From DASUNP01 sp035249305 (lineage in GTDB: Bacteria > Acidobacteriota > Blastocatellia > UBA7656): a DNA stretch of 64,000 bases. Within the stretch, counting starts at the first letter, position 1; every line of letters starts with the position of its first letter. Of the stretch, positions 1-8,124 are shown one piece after another. The translations under genes were made by a program, and so were the position numbers. The DNA lies in NCBI GenBank assembly GCA_035249305.1, contig DATFGQ010000094.1, forward strand, positions 1-64,000, given 5' to 3'. The notes under the pieces are model-generated. The model was not told the origin of the DNA. It did not search any database and saw nothing but the letters and a program-made list of their open reading frames with translations.

Positions 1-93
1 TGAAGGCGAGTAATACTGTGCCCGCTATGGCGATCATCTCGCATAGGGGACGACTTCTACCACGCGGTAGAGGTGTGTAGCAACTGAAAGTCT

Positions 94-108
94 TGCACTA
101 AAAGTGCA
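94..108. promoter_or_regulatory. Palindromic operator candidate upstream of the HigA-like regulator
   Basis: A perfect inverted repeat TGCACT-AAA-AGTGCA lies 25 bases before the start codon of the XRE-type regulator at 134. Antitoxins of this fold usually bind a palindrome in their own promoter, so autoregulation is a fair inference. The symmetry is read directly from the sequence; binding is not shown. Confidence 0.45.
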
Positions 109-133
109 TAGTTTCGACTAGCGTACTGGAACA

Positions 134-469
134 ATGAAAAAGCCAAAAGGCAAGTATATGAACGATGAAACATTCAATCGAGTTGTGCAAGGATTCGAGC
201 AAGCTGTAGCTCAAGCAAAGGGCGAAGATGTTGGAGCGCGTGTTACAACTATTCGAGTTCCTGCGCCGCCCAAATTGCGAACTGGCCGACAGATTGTCGC
301 AATGCGCCGCAACATCAAATGCTCGCAATCGACCTTCGCCCGAATGCTGAATGTCAGCGTTAAGACTGTGCAGGCATGGGAGCAAGGCACACGAAAGCCA
401 AGCGATGCGGCCCTTAAACTTTTGGCTATAGCAGAGAAGCATCCAGAGGTATTACTTGATTCACAATGA
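134..469 (+). CDS. HigA-like helix-turn-helix (XRE) antitoxin or regulator
   Basis: 111-residue DNA-binding protein. Residues about 50-100 form an XRE/Cro helix-turn-helix with the pattern IKCSQSTFARMLNVS followed by TVQAWEQGTRKPS, then a short helix ending near HPEVL. This is the arrangement of HigA/MqsA-type antitoxins, which repress their own operon and neutralise a partner mRNA-cleaving toxin. No intact toxin gene is visible: the 130 bases upstream contain only short open stretches, and downstream is recombinase debris. It may be an orphan antitoxin, or its toxin may lie beyond the left edge. The start at 134 has only a weak GGAA before it. A+T content is higher than in the rest of the window, which fits a mobile-element origin. 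Confidence 0.75.
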   Translation: MKKPKGKYMNDETFNRVVQGFEQAVAQAKGEDVGARVTTIRVPAPPKLRTGRQIVAMRRNIKCSQSTFARMLNVSVKTVQAWEQGTRKPSDAALKLLAIAEKHPEVLLDSQ

Positions 470-515
470 ACACATAGAACTCTGAGAATTATGGCGCGCA
501 CTAAGGCATCATCAG

Positions 516-812
516 ATGACCGCAAAGCCCCAAGATACAAAAGCCTTGATTTGGTGTTTTGCGCTAAGGCTCTATGACCTACGGCATACGTGCGCGACTC
601 TGTTGCTCATAGCTGGAGTAAACCCAAAGATAGTTAGCGAGCGGCTAGGGCATTCAAGCGTCGTTATCACGCTGGACACCTATTCGCACGTTTTGCCTTC
701 GATGCAGAGGGCAGCATCTGAGAAGTTAGAGAGTTTGCTGTCCGGGAAATTTGGCACACCGTTGGCACACCAGCCTGATTCTATTCAATTAGCAAAGTCT
801 GTAAACGATTGA
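516..812 (+). pseudogene. Tyrosine recombinase (phage integrase), C-terminal remnant
   Basis: Only the last part of the catalytic domain of a lambda-integrase family recombinase survives. Visible are LYDLRHTCATLL (the HxxR box), VSERLGHSS (second conserved His) and LDTYSHVLP with the nucleophilic Tyr. The box I Arg and the N-terminal arm- and core-binding domains are absent; intact relatives are about 350-400 residues. A start-like ATG at 491 opens a short stretch in another frame that stops at about 577, so the 5' part seems deleted or frame-shifted. The fragment ends 7 bases before a tRNA-Gln 3' end, the classic insertion site of such enzymes. It is almost certainly non-functional. Confidence 0.85.
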
Positions 813-819
813 AGGGAAT

Positions 820-893
820 TGGCTGGGAGGCAGGGATTCGAACCCCGATAAGCAGATCCAGAGTCTGCGGTCCTACCATTGAACGACCTCCCA
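820..893 (-). tRNA. tRNA-Gln (anticodon CTG)
   Basis: On the minus strand a 74-nt cloverleaf folds with acceptor TGGGAGG/CCTCCCA, D arm GTTC/GGAC, anticodon stem GCAGA/TCTGC around loop CTCTGGA (anticodon CTG), T arm CGGGG/CCCTG around TTCGAAT, discriminator G and an encoded CCA. The U1-A72 pair is typical of glutamine tRNAs. Its 3' end points at the recombinase remnant, so it is the likely attachment site of the element on the left. Confidence 0.95.
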
Positions 894-984
894 TTGGCCT
901 TAAAAAATATATCGGCCTCCTTATTTCATTGTCAAGTTTGACATAATCTTCTAATGAGTCTAAAAAGCCTCTATGGAGGCTCCC

Positions 985-3900
985 ATGACTACGCTTAAAA
1001 AGAATTTTATTGCCGCTCAGTTACTCTTGCTGGTGGCTGCCTTCTGGCAAGCCGGCGCGCTCGCCCAAACCAAAGACGCTCTGCCTTATTTCACCGAACC
1101 CGCTATCTCGCCCGACCGCTCGGAGATCGTTTTCGTGTCGGGCGGGGACATCTGGAGCGTTGCCTCGACGGGCGGCGAAGCCAGGCTGCTCGTCTCTCAT
1201 CCCGCAAACGAGTCGCGACCCCTTTACTCGCCCGACGGTCGCCAACTGGCCTTCATCTCGTCACGCACCGGAAACGGCGACATCTACACGATAACCTTCG
1301 CGACGGGCGAGCTGAAGCGGTTGACCTTCGACGACACGCTCGATCAGCTTGACGGCTGGTCTCGCGACGGGCGCTGGATCTATTTTTCATCGACGAGCCG
1401 CGACATATCGGGCATGAACGACATATTCCGCGTGAGCGCCGCGGGCGGCACGCCCCTTGAAGTGAGCGCCGACCGCTACGTGAGCGAATACCTCTCTGCC
1501 CCGTCGCCGGATGGGCGCAGCCTGGCCTTCACCGCACGCGGCGTCGCCCTCGGGCAGTGGTGGCGCAAGGGCAGCAGCCACATCGACCAGTCCGAAATCT
1601 GGATAAGGCGCGACGCCTCGCCCGCCGTCTACGACCGCTTGACTGACGGCGGCGCGAAACAGGTGTGGCCGATGTGGGGCGCGGACGGGCGAACGGTATT
1701 TTATGTCTCAGACCGTGGCGGCGCGCAGAACATCTGGTCGCACCCGACCACGGGCCAGGCGCGGCCGGTGACGCAGTTCAAAGACGGACGCGTCGTCTGG
1801 CCCAACGTCTCCTACGACGGCAAAGCCATAGTCTTCGAGCGCAACTTCGCGATCTGGAAACTCGACACGGCGACGGGACAGGCGGCCGAAGTCCCCATCA
1901 CCCGGCGCGGGGCGCCAGCCGGGCCTATGATCGAACACGTAAGACTCACCGACCAGATTCAAGAGCTGGCCCTCTCGCCCGACGGCAAGAAGATCGCCTT
2001 CGTAGTCCGCGGCGAGGTCTTTGCCGCCTCGGCTAAAGACGGCGGCGACGCCGCGCGCGTCACAACGAGCGCCGCCAATGAGTCGCAAGTCGCATGGTCG
2101 CCCGACAGCCGCCGGCTCGCTTACGTCTCTGACCGCAAAGGCGCGTCGCACATATTCATGTACGACTTCGCCAACAACACAGAGACTCAGGTCACCAATG
2201 ACGCCCGCAGCGACGCGTCGCCTAAGTTCTCGCCCGACGGGCGGCTGTTAGCCTTCGAGCGAGGCGCGCGCGAGCTTCGATTGTTCGACCTTGAGTCGAA
2301 ACAGGAGCGACTGCTAGCGACCGCCTACCTCGATCGGCCGCCGCTCACTAACGAGCGCTCGTTCACCTTCTCGCCCGACAGCCGCTTCGTCGCGTTCATG
2401 CCGATCGGCGACAAGCTCTTTAGAAACGTCCACGTCGTCCCTACCGCGGGCGGTGCGGCCGCGCCTGTAAGCTTTCTCGCAAACCTTTTCAGCAACTCCG
2501 TATCCTGGAGCCCGGACGGCACTTTCATACTCTTCGACACGGGGCAGCGGACCGAACCATTCAGCCTCGCGCGCATCGACCTGATCCCGCGCGCCCCGCG
2601 ATTCCGCGAAGACCAGTTCCGTGACCTCTTCAAAGAAGAGACGCCCAGACCCATGACGCGGCCTGCCGAAACCCGGCCCACCGAGACGCAGACGCCAGCG
2701 CAACAACCTAGCGCCGCTCAACCGCCTGCCGCCGAAGAGCAGAAGAAGCCTCCTGTTAAGCAGGTCAACATAGTCTTCGAAGAGATACGCCGCCGGCTGA
2801 GTCTGCTCCCCGTAGGCGTCGACGTCGATTACCACGCGATAAGCCCGGATGGGAAATGGGTCCTTATGACGGCGTCGGCTGCGGGCCAGCAGAATATCTA
2901 CATCTACTCGCTCGACGAGTTGTCGCGCGAGCCCGCCGTCGCGCGCCAGTTGACTTCGACCCCCGGCTTTAAGGACGACGCGCAGTTTACGCCCGACGGC
3001 AAAGAGGTCTTCTACCTCGACCAGGGGCGCATAAACGTGGTCTCGCTCGAAACGCGCCAGCCGCGCCAGCTCGCCGTGACGGCCGAGATGGATGTCGATT
3101 TCGCGCGCGAGAAGCTTGAAATGTTTAACCAGGCGTGGGGCTACCTCAACGATCATTTTTACGACCCGAACTTTCATGGCGTAGACTGGCAGCGCGTCCG
3201 CGAGACTTACCTGCCGCGCGTAGAGCCGGCGAGCACGCCCGACGAGATGCGTCGCCTTATTCAACTGATGGTGGGCGAGCTGAACGCTTCGCACCTCGGC
3301 ATCAGCGCGCCTTTCAACCAGACGCAGTCTTCGACCGGAAGGCTGGGGCTGCGTTTCGACCGCGCGGAGTACGAGAGCGCGGGGCGACTCCGCGTAACGG
3401 AGCTGATCCCGCTAGGACCGGCGGCGCTTGCGGGCAACATCAAGCCGGGCGATTACCTGATCGCGGTAGACAACGTCCGTATCGATTCGCGGACGAACCT
3501 GGACGAACTGCTCGCTTACAAGATCAACCGCCGCGTCTCGCTCACCGTCGCGGCGACGGCCGACGGCGCGAGCCCGCGCGAGGTGGTCGTGCGCCCCATA
3601 AACTCGTTCGCCGAAAAAGGGCTGCTCTACCGCAAGTGGGTCGAAGAGAAGCGACAGTACGTGGCCCGCGTGAGCAACGGCCGGCTCGGGTACGTCCACA
3701 TGTTCGACATGTCTTCGTCGTCGCTCGCGCAGCTTCACGTAGACCTAGACGCCGAGAACCACTCCCGCGAAGGCGTCGTCATAGACGTGCGGAACAACAG
3801 CGGCGGCTTCGTCAACGTCTACGCCATCGACGTGATGGCCCGGCGCGGCTATCTGACCATGACCCCGCGCGGATACCCGGCGGCCCCCGCGCGCACGGTG

Positions 3901-4269
3901 CTCGGGCAGCGCGCGCTTCAGTTGCCTACCATACTCGTGACCAACCAGCACTCGCTCTCCGACGCCGAAGACTTCACCGAAGGCTACCGCACGTTGAAGC
4001 TGGGCAAAGTCGTCGGCGAGCCGACCGCCGGATGGATCATCTACACATGGAACGTCCCATTGATCGACGGTTCAACTCTTCGCCTGCCGCGAATGAAAGT
4101 AACGGCGAACGACGGCACCAACATGGAGTTGAATCCCCGCCCGGTCGATGTTCCAGTCACGCGGCCAATAGGAGAAAGCTACACCGACCGCGACAGCCAG
4201 CTCGACGCGGCCGTGCGCGAGCTGCTCAACCAGATCAAGTCGCCCGAGAACGGCAACAGACAGCGATGA
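985..4269 (+). CDS. Exported tricorn-like serine protease (PD40 propeller, PDZ, S41 core)
   Basis: About 1094 residues. The ATG at 985 is preferred over the one at 973 because GGAGG (976-980) lies just before it. An N-terminal signal peptide ends near ALAQ, so the protein is exported. Residues about 35-560 are PD40/WD40-like repeats (many copies of SPDGR or SPDSR). A Pro/Gln-rich linker follows (about 555-600), then more propeller repeats, a helical segment, a PDZ domain (about 790-870) and the S41 core. Candidate catalytic residues by analogy with tricorn are Ser769-His770 (NASHLG), nucleophile Ser992 in HSLSDAED and Glu1048 in NMELNP. Tricorn enzymes trim oligopeptides; a periplasmic scavenging or turnover role is inferred. 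The gene stands alone and is followed by a family A repeat. Confidence 0.92.
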   Translation: MTTLKKNFIAAQLLLLVAAFWQAGALAQTKDALPYFTEPAISPDRSEIVFVSGGDIWSVASTGGEARLLVSHPANESRPLYSPDGRQLAFISSRTGNGDIYTITFATGELKRLTFDDTLDQLDGWSRDGRWIYFSSTSRDISGMNDIFRVSAAGGTPLEVSADRYVSEYLSAPSPDGRSLAFTARGVALGQWWRKGSSHIDQSEIWIRRDASPAVYDRLTDGGAKQVWPMWGADGRTVFYVSDRGGAQNIWSHPTTGQARPVTQFKDGRVVWPNVSYDGKAIVFERNFAIWKLDTATGQAAEVPITRRGAPAGPMIEHVRLTDQIQELALSPDGKKIAFVVRGEVFAASAKDGGDAARVTTSAANESQVAWSPDSRRLAYVSDRKGASHIFMYDFANNTETQVTNDARSDASPKFSPDGRLLAFERGARELRLFDLESKQERLLATAYLDRPPLTNERSFTFSPDSRFVAFMPIGDKLFRNVHVVPTAGGAAAPVSFLANLFSNSVSWSPDGTFILFDTGQRTEPFSLARIDLIPRAPRFREDQFRDLFKEETPRPMTRPAETRPTETQTPAQQPSAAQPPAAEEQKKPPVKQVNIVFEEIRRRLSLLPVGVDVDYHAISPDGKWVLMTASAAGQQNIYIYSLDELSREPAVARQLTSTPGFKDDAQFTPDGKEVFYLDQGRINVVSLETRQPRQLAVTAEMDVDFAREKLEMFNQAWGYLNDHFYDPNFHGVDWQRVRETYLPRVEPASTPDEMRRLIQLMVGELNASHLGISAPFNQTQSSTGRLGLRFDRAEYESAGRLRVTELIPLGPAALAGNIKPGDYLIAVDNVRIDSRTNLDELLAYKINRRVSLTVAATADGASPREVVVRPINSFAEKGLLYRKWVEEKRQYVARVSNGRLGYVHMFDMSSSSLAQLHVDLDAENHSREGVVIDVRNNSGGFVNVYAIDVMARRGYLTMTPRGYPAAPARTVLGQRALQLPTILVTNQHSLSDAEDFTEGYRTLKLGKVVGEPTAGWIIYTWNVPLIDGSTLRLPRMKVTANDGTNMELNPRPVDVPVTRPIGESYTDRDSQLDAAVRELLNQIKSPENGNRQR

Positions 4270-4271
4270 GT

Positions 4272-4344
4272 AGTGCTGAGTGCTGAGTGCTGAGTAATTG
4301 TCGTTCACTCAGCACTCAGCACTCAGCACTCAGCACTCAGCACT
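4272..4344. repeat. Family A heptamer inverted array, copy 1
   Basis: Three to four TGAGTGC heptamers (4272-4295) face at least five complementary ACTCAGC heptamers (4306-4344) across an 11-base loop. The array starts 2 bases after the tricorn-like stop codon. As RNA it would form a long hairpin; it may act as a terminator or mRNA 3' end, but no U-tract follows. Confidence 0.85.
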
Positions 4345-4421
4345 AGGAGGGGCTTGCGCGTGTGGCTTCTGCCGAAGTAGCATATCTTTGTGCGGCGCTT
4401 TCTAGCTCTGTGAGAGAATAG

Positions 4422-5714
4422 ATGGCAAGACCATTACGTTGGCTTTCGCGTCTCCTGCTGTTTGTAATCGTCCTCGTAGTCGCAGCCGTTCTGCTGGCTC
4501 CGCTGATCCCTTTGGAGCCGCTCAAGCCCCCCGTCGAAGCAAGATTGTCACGCATGCTGGGCCGCGAGGTCCGCGTCTCTTCGCTCCGCCTCAACGTGCT
4601 GGGCGGCCCTTACCTGACGATAAACGGGATGACCGTGAGAGAGGACCCCGCGTTCGGCGAGGGCGAGTTCCTTAAAGCAGACGAGGTGCGGGCCGATTTC
4701 GCCCTGACACAATACCTGCTGAACCGTCAGGTCGTCATCGACGGGCTCACAATTAAATCGCCTCAGTTCACGTTCATAAAGAACCCGAGCGGCGCGTGGA
4801 GCTGGACCACGCTCGGTCAGCGCGCGGCCACCGCCGCAAAGCTCGATTACAGTCCTGCCTTTCGATCTTCGCCGACCCTCTTCGCGCCGGCGCTTCTGTT
4901 GGCCGAAGGAGATTCGAGCGCGACTTTCAAAAGCATCCAGGTCGATGACGGCTCCGTAAAGCTGATCGATAAGAGCGGCGGCCAGCCCGAGAGCCTTTAC
5001 AAAAACATTGCCCTGCACGCTTCGGTCGCGCCGGCCTCGGACGCGACCGCCACGACCAGCCACGTCACGGGCGAGGTCGACGCGCGGTCGGAGGCGGCCG
5101 ATGGCGTCGAGCTTTTGAAGGCGCTTATGCCGTTCGACCTCAAGATAGACAGGGCGGCCGCGGCGGGCATGTCCGTCAAAGGCACCGTCGGGCCAGGCCC
5201 GCTTGAGACTAAGAGCTTCACGGCGGGGCGGTTCGAGCTGGCCGGGGAGATCAACTCCAGCCAGACCCCCTCGGCCATGACGGGCAGCGGGCAGATCTCG
5301 ACGAGCGAGATGTTCATACCCGGCGTGAACCTGAGCGAGCAGGTTGCGGGCGCGCTCCGCATAAACCAGATCGGCGACATGAACCAGGGCACGGTGCTGG
5401 GCAGCCTGGAGACAGACTTCCGGCTCGGCGAGAACGTAATCAACACGCAGAATCTCCGCATACAACAGCTCGACGGGCTGGGCGACGCGATGGCCGATCA
5501 GGGGTGGTTCAAGATCGAGTCGGCGCTGACGCTCAACTACGTCGCCACCGTAGTCCTGAGCCCCAACGCGACATCCGAGGTTAAGAAGTCGAGCCCGATC
5601 ATAGGGCTGGTTGCTACTATACTTGAGAACAACAACCGCGTTTCCGTTCCCGTCAACATCACGGGCGACGCGCGCAATCCGCAGGTTCAGGTGGACGTAT
5701 CAAGGATATTTTAG
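4422..5714 (+). CDS. AsmA family protein
   Basis: 430 residues. An N-terminal membrane helix (about 10-30, LLLFVIVLVVAAVLLAPLIP) is followed by the AsmA N-terminal pattern: LSRMLGREV, LGGPYLTINGMTV, and FLKADEVRADFALTQYL with QVVIDGLTIKSPQ. The C-terminal part (about 330-425) has the AsmA repeat-like segment ending in GDARNPQVQVDV. AsmA-like proteins span the periplasm from the inner membrane and are linked to outer-membrane assembly or phospholipid transport. The protein is shorter than E. coli AsmA (about 617), so it may be a short version. A lipoprotein gene follows after 24 bases and may be co-transcribed. Confidence 0.85.
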   Translation: MARPLRWLSRLLLFVIVLVVAAVLLAPLIPLEPLKPPVEARLSRMLGREVRVSSLRLNVLGGPYLTINGMTVREDPAFGEGEFLKADEVRADFALTQYLLNRQVVIDGLTIKSPQFTFIKNPSGAWSWTTLGQRAATAAKLDYSPAFRSSPTLFAPALLLAEGDSSATFKSIQVDDGSVKLIDKSGGQPESLYKNIALHASVAPASDATATTSHVTGEVDARSEAADGVELLKALMPFDLKIDRAAAAGMSVKGTVGPGPLETKSFTAGRFELAGEINSSQTPSAMTGSGQISTSEMFIPGVNLSEQVAGALRINQIGDMNQGTVLGSLETDFRLGENVINTQNLRIQQLDGLGDAMADQGWFKIESALTLNYVATVVLSPNATSEVKKSSPIIGLVATILENNNRVSVPVNITGDARNPQVQVDVSRIF

Positions 5715-5738
5715 ATCTCAAAATCCAAGGAGGGTTGG

Positions 5739-6647
5739 ATGATAGAAAGACCTAGAACTGATACACCAAACCGATTGTTGATGGCGCTCGCGCTGGCTGT
5801 GATGCTCGCCCCGTGGTCAGGCTGTACGAGCGCGCCTACGAACTCGAACTCGACGACGAACGCTAACACGACGGCGGCCAACTCCAACACCAGCGTCACG
5901 CCTGCGGCGGCCGCAGACTGGGCGGCCTCGGTCAAAGAGCCTGACCGCTACAGCGTGACCATGACGATAAGCGGCCAGGGCCAGGCTAACCAGCGGCAGG
6001 CTACGCTGCCGCCTCAGCAGATTCAGTTCGCCCGCAACGCCGCGGACCGCCGGTGGCAGCTCAACCTGCCGGCCCCCGTGGGGCAGATCGTCTACCTAGA
6101 AAAGTCCGGCCTCAAGTACCTCATACTGCCCGGCCGCAACCAGTACGTCGAGCTGAAACCGGAAGAGCTGGGATTCCAGCTCGGCAGCGTGCTGACGCCG
6201 TCCGCAATGGTCGAGCGGCTCAAGCCGCGCGCCCAGTACGAACAGGTGGGCACGGAGGCCATCAACGGGCGGCCGGCCGTCAAGTACAGGTTCGTCGGGG
6301 CGGCCGACACTAAGACGCAGGCGGGCACGGTGCAGAGCGACAGCTTCGTCTACATGGACCAGGAGACGGGTCTTCCGCTTCGCGCCGACTTGAACTTCAG
6401 CTCGACAAGCGGCGCAGTGGCGACGGGGACGATAATGACCGAGAACATTCAGATGAACCCTGACCTTACGCTGTTCGAGGTCCCGACCGGGATGAAAAAG
6501 GTTGAGACCGCGGAATTGAAACAGCAGGTCCAGAACTTCATCAGCACCGTTCAGCTACTGGTCCAGATGATGAGGCAACAAACAGGCACGCCGCCTCCGC
6601 CGCCACCGCCTGCTGGCAACGTAAACGGCAACGCTAACCGGCCGTAG
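5739..6647 (+). CDS. Putative outer-membrane or periplasmic lipoprotein
   Basis: 302 residues. The signal sequence ends in a lipobox-like WSGC, so Cys28 is the probable lipidation site. A low-complexity Asn/Ser/Thr linker follows (about 29-60). The globular part (about 70-250) contains YLEKSGLKYLILPGRNQYVE, GRPAVKYRFVGAADT and YMDQETGLPLRADLN, which resembles LolA/LppX-type or DUF4412 beta-sheet folds that hold hydrophobic ligands. The tail is a Pro run. RBS AAGGAGG sits at about 5728. The specific function is not recognised; the link to the AsmA gene upstream suggests envelope biogenesis. Confidence 0.7.
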   Translation: MIERPRTDTPNRLLMALALAVMLAPWSGCTSAPTNSNSTTNANTTAANSNTSVTPAAAADWAASVKEPDRYSVTMTISGQGQANQRQATLPPQQIQFARNAADRRWQLNLPAPVGQIVYLEKSGLKYLILPGRNQYVELKPEELGFQLGSVLTPSAMVERLKPRAQYEQVGTEAINGRPAVKYRFVGAADTKTQAGTVQSDSFVYMDQETGLPLRADLNFSSTSGAVATGTIMTENIQMNPDLTLFEVPTGMKKVETAELKQQVQNFISTVQLLVQMMRQQTGTPPPPPPPAGNVNGNANRP

Positions 6648-6664
6648 AGCGGATTTGAGATTAC

Positions 6665-6764
6665 CTGTAGGGGCAGGGCTTGTCCCTGCCCGGATCGCGC
6701 GTAAGCGCGATGACATCATCGTCCTTACGGACGATCCGGGCAGCCACGAGGGCTGCCCCTACAG
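6665..6764. repeat. Family D palindromic element, copy 1
   Basis: A hundred-base imperfect palindrome. TGTAGGGGCAG at the left pairs with CTGCCCCTACAG at the right, with inner palindromes GGGCTTGTCCC, GATCGCGCGTAAGCGCGATGA and CATCATCGTCC. It fills the gap between the two lipoprotein genes. Related copies lie at 36641-36812 and 46221-46275. The layout resembles REP/BIME elements mobilised by Y1 transposases, but no such transposase is in the window. Confidence 0.8.
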
Positions 6765-6804
6765 TTTATTCATATTCGCGGTTTTCTCTTACTCAGGTAG
6801 GCTA

Positions 6805-8121
6805 ATGAATAAATGTTCTCGCGCCCTGCGAGCCTCTGCGCTCGTTCTGCTAATCAACGCGCTCGCGTTTCTGCCCCTCGCGGGTTGCGGCGGGGGCGGC
6901 GCGGGAGGCGGCGACAGGAAGCAGTTGAGCCTGGCGGTCAACTCCGGCGTCGAAGGCGACGCGCTAAAACAGGCCGCGCGCGACTACGAGGCACAGACCG
7001 GCGTCCGCGTTCAGATAGCAGAGTTCCCTTACGCGAATCTTTTCGAGAAAGAGTTCGTCGACCTAAAGAACTCGACGGGGGCCTACGACCTCATCATGCT
7101 CGACGACCCGTGGTTCCCGCGATTCGCGACCGAAGGGCTATTGACCGACTTCGCCTCGCTCTATCAGAAGCGCAATCAGACGGGGCCAGACACGGATTTC
7201 GTCCCGGCATCGATCGCGCTCTGTAAACACCCTTACGACACGGGCGCGCCCTACGCCCTGCCCTACGTCGGCAACTCGCAACTGTTCTTCTACCGCAAAG
7301 ACCTCTTCGACAAACACGGCCTCAAAGCGCCCGCGACATGGGAAGACGTACTGGCCGCGGCGGGCGTGATAGGTGAGCGCGAGCAGACCGGCGCGCCCGG
7401 TGGGGGCCGCGTTCACGGGTACGTGATGAGGGCCGCGCAGGGCAACGCCGTGGTCGCGGATTTCATGCCGATCTTCTGGGCCTTCGGCGCGGAGATGTTC
7501 GACGCCGACGGCAACCCGACCGTCGACAGCGCGGAAGGGATAGCCGCGCTGAAGTTCATGCTTGAACTCGGCAAATACGCGCCGCCCGGTTACGCGAGCT
7601 TCAACGCGGACGAAGTCTCGGCGCACTTGCTTCAAGGCACGGCCGCGATGTCTATAAACTGGCCCGCGTGGATCAGCGCGTTCAACGACCCTCAAAAATC
7701 TAAGGTGATAGGGCTGGTCCAGATCACGACGATGCCCGGCGCTGGCAACGCCGGCCGCGCGGAGATAGGCAACTGGCTGATCGCGATCCCGAAAGGCGCT
7801 CGCAACAGCGAGGCCGCGTTCGACTTCCTGCTCTGGGCGACGAGCGCCGAGCAGATGAAAAAGTCCGCCCTCCGCGGCAACCCGCCCACGCGCAGGTCGG
7901 TCTTCAATGATGCGGAGCTGGTGGCAAAGTTCCCTTCCTACCCCGTCCAGCTCCGCTCGCTCGAAACGTCCAGGCCGCGCCCCCGCACGCCCGCGTGGAC
8001 TGAAATCGAAAACGCCTTCGGCATCTTCTTGTCGAAGGCCAACAGCGGCCAGCTCTCGGCCGAAGACGCCATGCGCCAGGCCAACGCCGAGATCGCTAAG
8101 ATCGTCCAGCGCAATCGATGA
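6805..8121 (+). CDS. ABC transporter extracellular solute-binding lipoprotein (family 1)
   Basis: 438 residues from the ATG at 6805, which follows AGGTAGG; an upstream in-frame extension runs through repeat DNA and is ignored. The signal sequence ends in lipobox LAGC, then a Gly-rich linker. The fold is recognisable from VNSGVEGDALKQAARDYEAQTG, YDLIMLDDPWFPRFATEGLLTDFA, YALPYVGNSQLFFYRKDLF and the late WLIAIPKGARNSEAAFDFLLWATS motif. These are features of type 1 (sugar-type) binding proteins that deliver ligand to an inner-membrane permease. No permease or ATPase gene is adjacent, so the ligand and partner are unknown. Its stop codon is 3 bases from the end of the converging POTRA gene. Confidence 0.87.
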   Translation: MNKCSRALRASALVLLINALAFLPLAGCGGGGAGGGDRKQLSLAVNSGVEGDALKQAARDYEAQTGVRVQIAEFPYANLFEKEFVDLKNSTGAYDLIMLDDPWFPRFATEGLLTDFASLYQKRNQTGPDTDFVPASIALCKHPYDTGAPYALPYVGNSQLFFYRKDLFDKHGLKAPATWEDVLAAAGVIGEREQTGAPGGGRVHGYVMRAAQGNAVVADFMPIFWAFGAEMFDADGNPTVDSAEGIAALKFMLELGKYAPPGYASFNADEVSAHLLQGTAAMSINWPAWISAFNDPQKSKVIGLVQITTMPGAGNAGRAEIGNWLIAIPKGARNSEAAFDFLLWATSAEQMKKSALRGNPPTRRSVFNDAELVAKFPSYPVQLRSLETSRPRPRTPAWTEIENAFGIFLSKANSGQLSAEDAMRQANAEIAKIVQRNR

Positions 8122-8124
8122 GCC

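Noticed and set aside
1..133. Toxin gene upstream of the HigA-like protein
   Set aside because: All three plus-strand frames contain early stops; the short stretch ending at 87 does not look like a RelE/HigB toxin.
2314..3294. Minus-strand open frame of 326 codons inside the tricorn-like gene
   Set aside because: Antisense to conserved propeller and core motifs; no recognisable domain.
6655..6804. N-terminal extension of the solute-binding lipoprotein
   Set aside because: It is translated family D repeat; the lipoprotein signal begins at ATG 6805.
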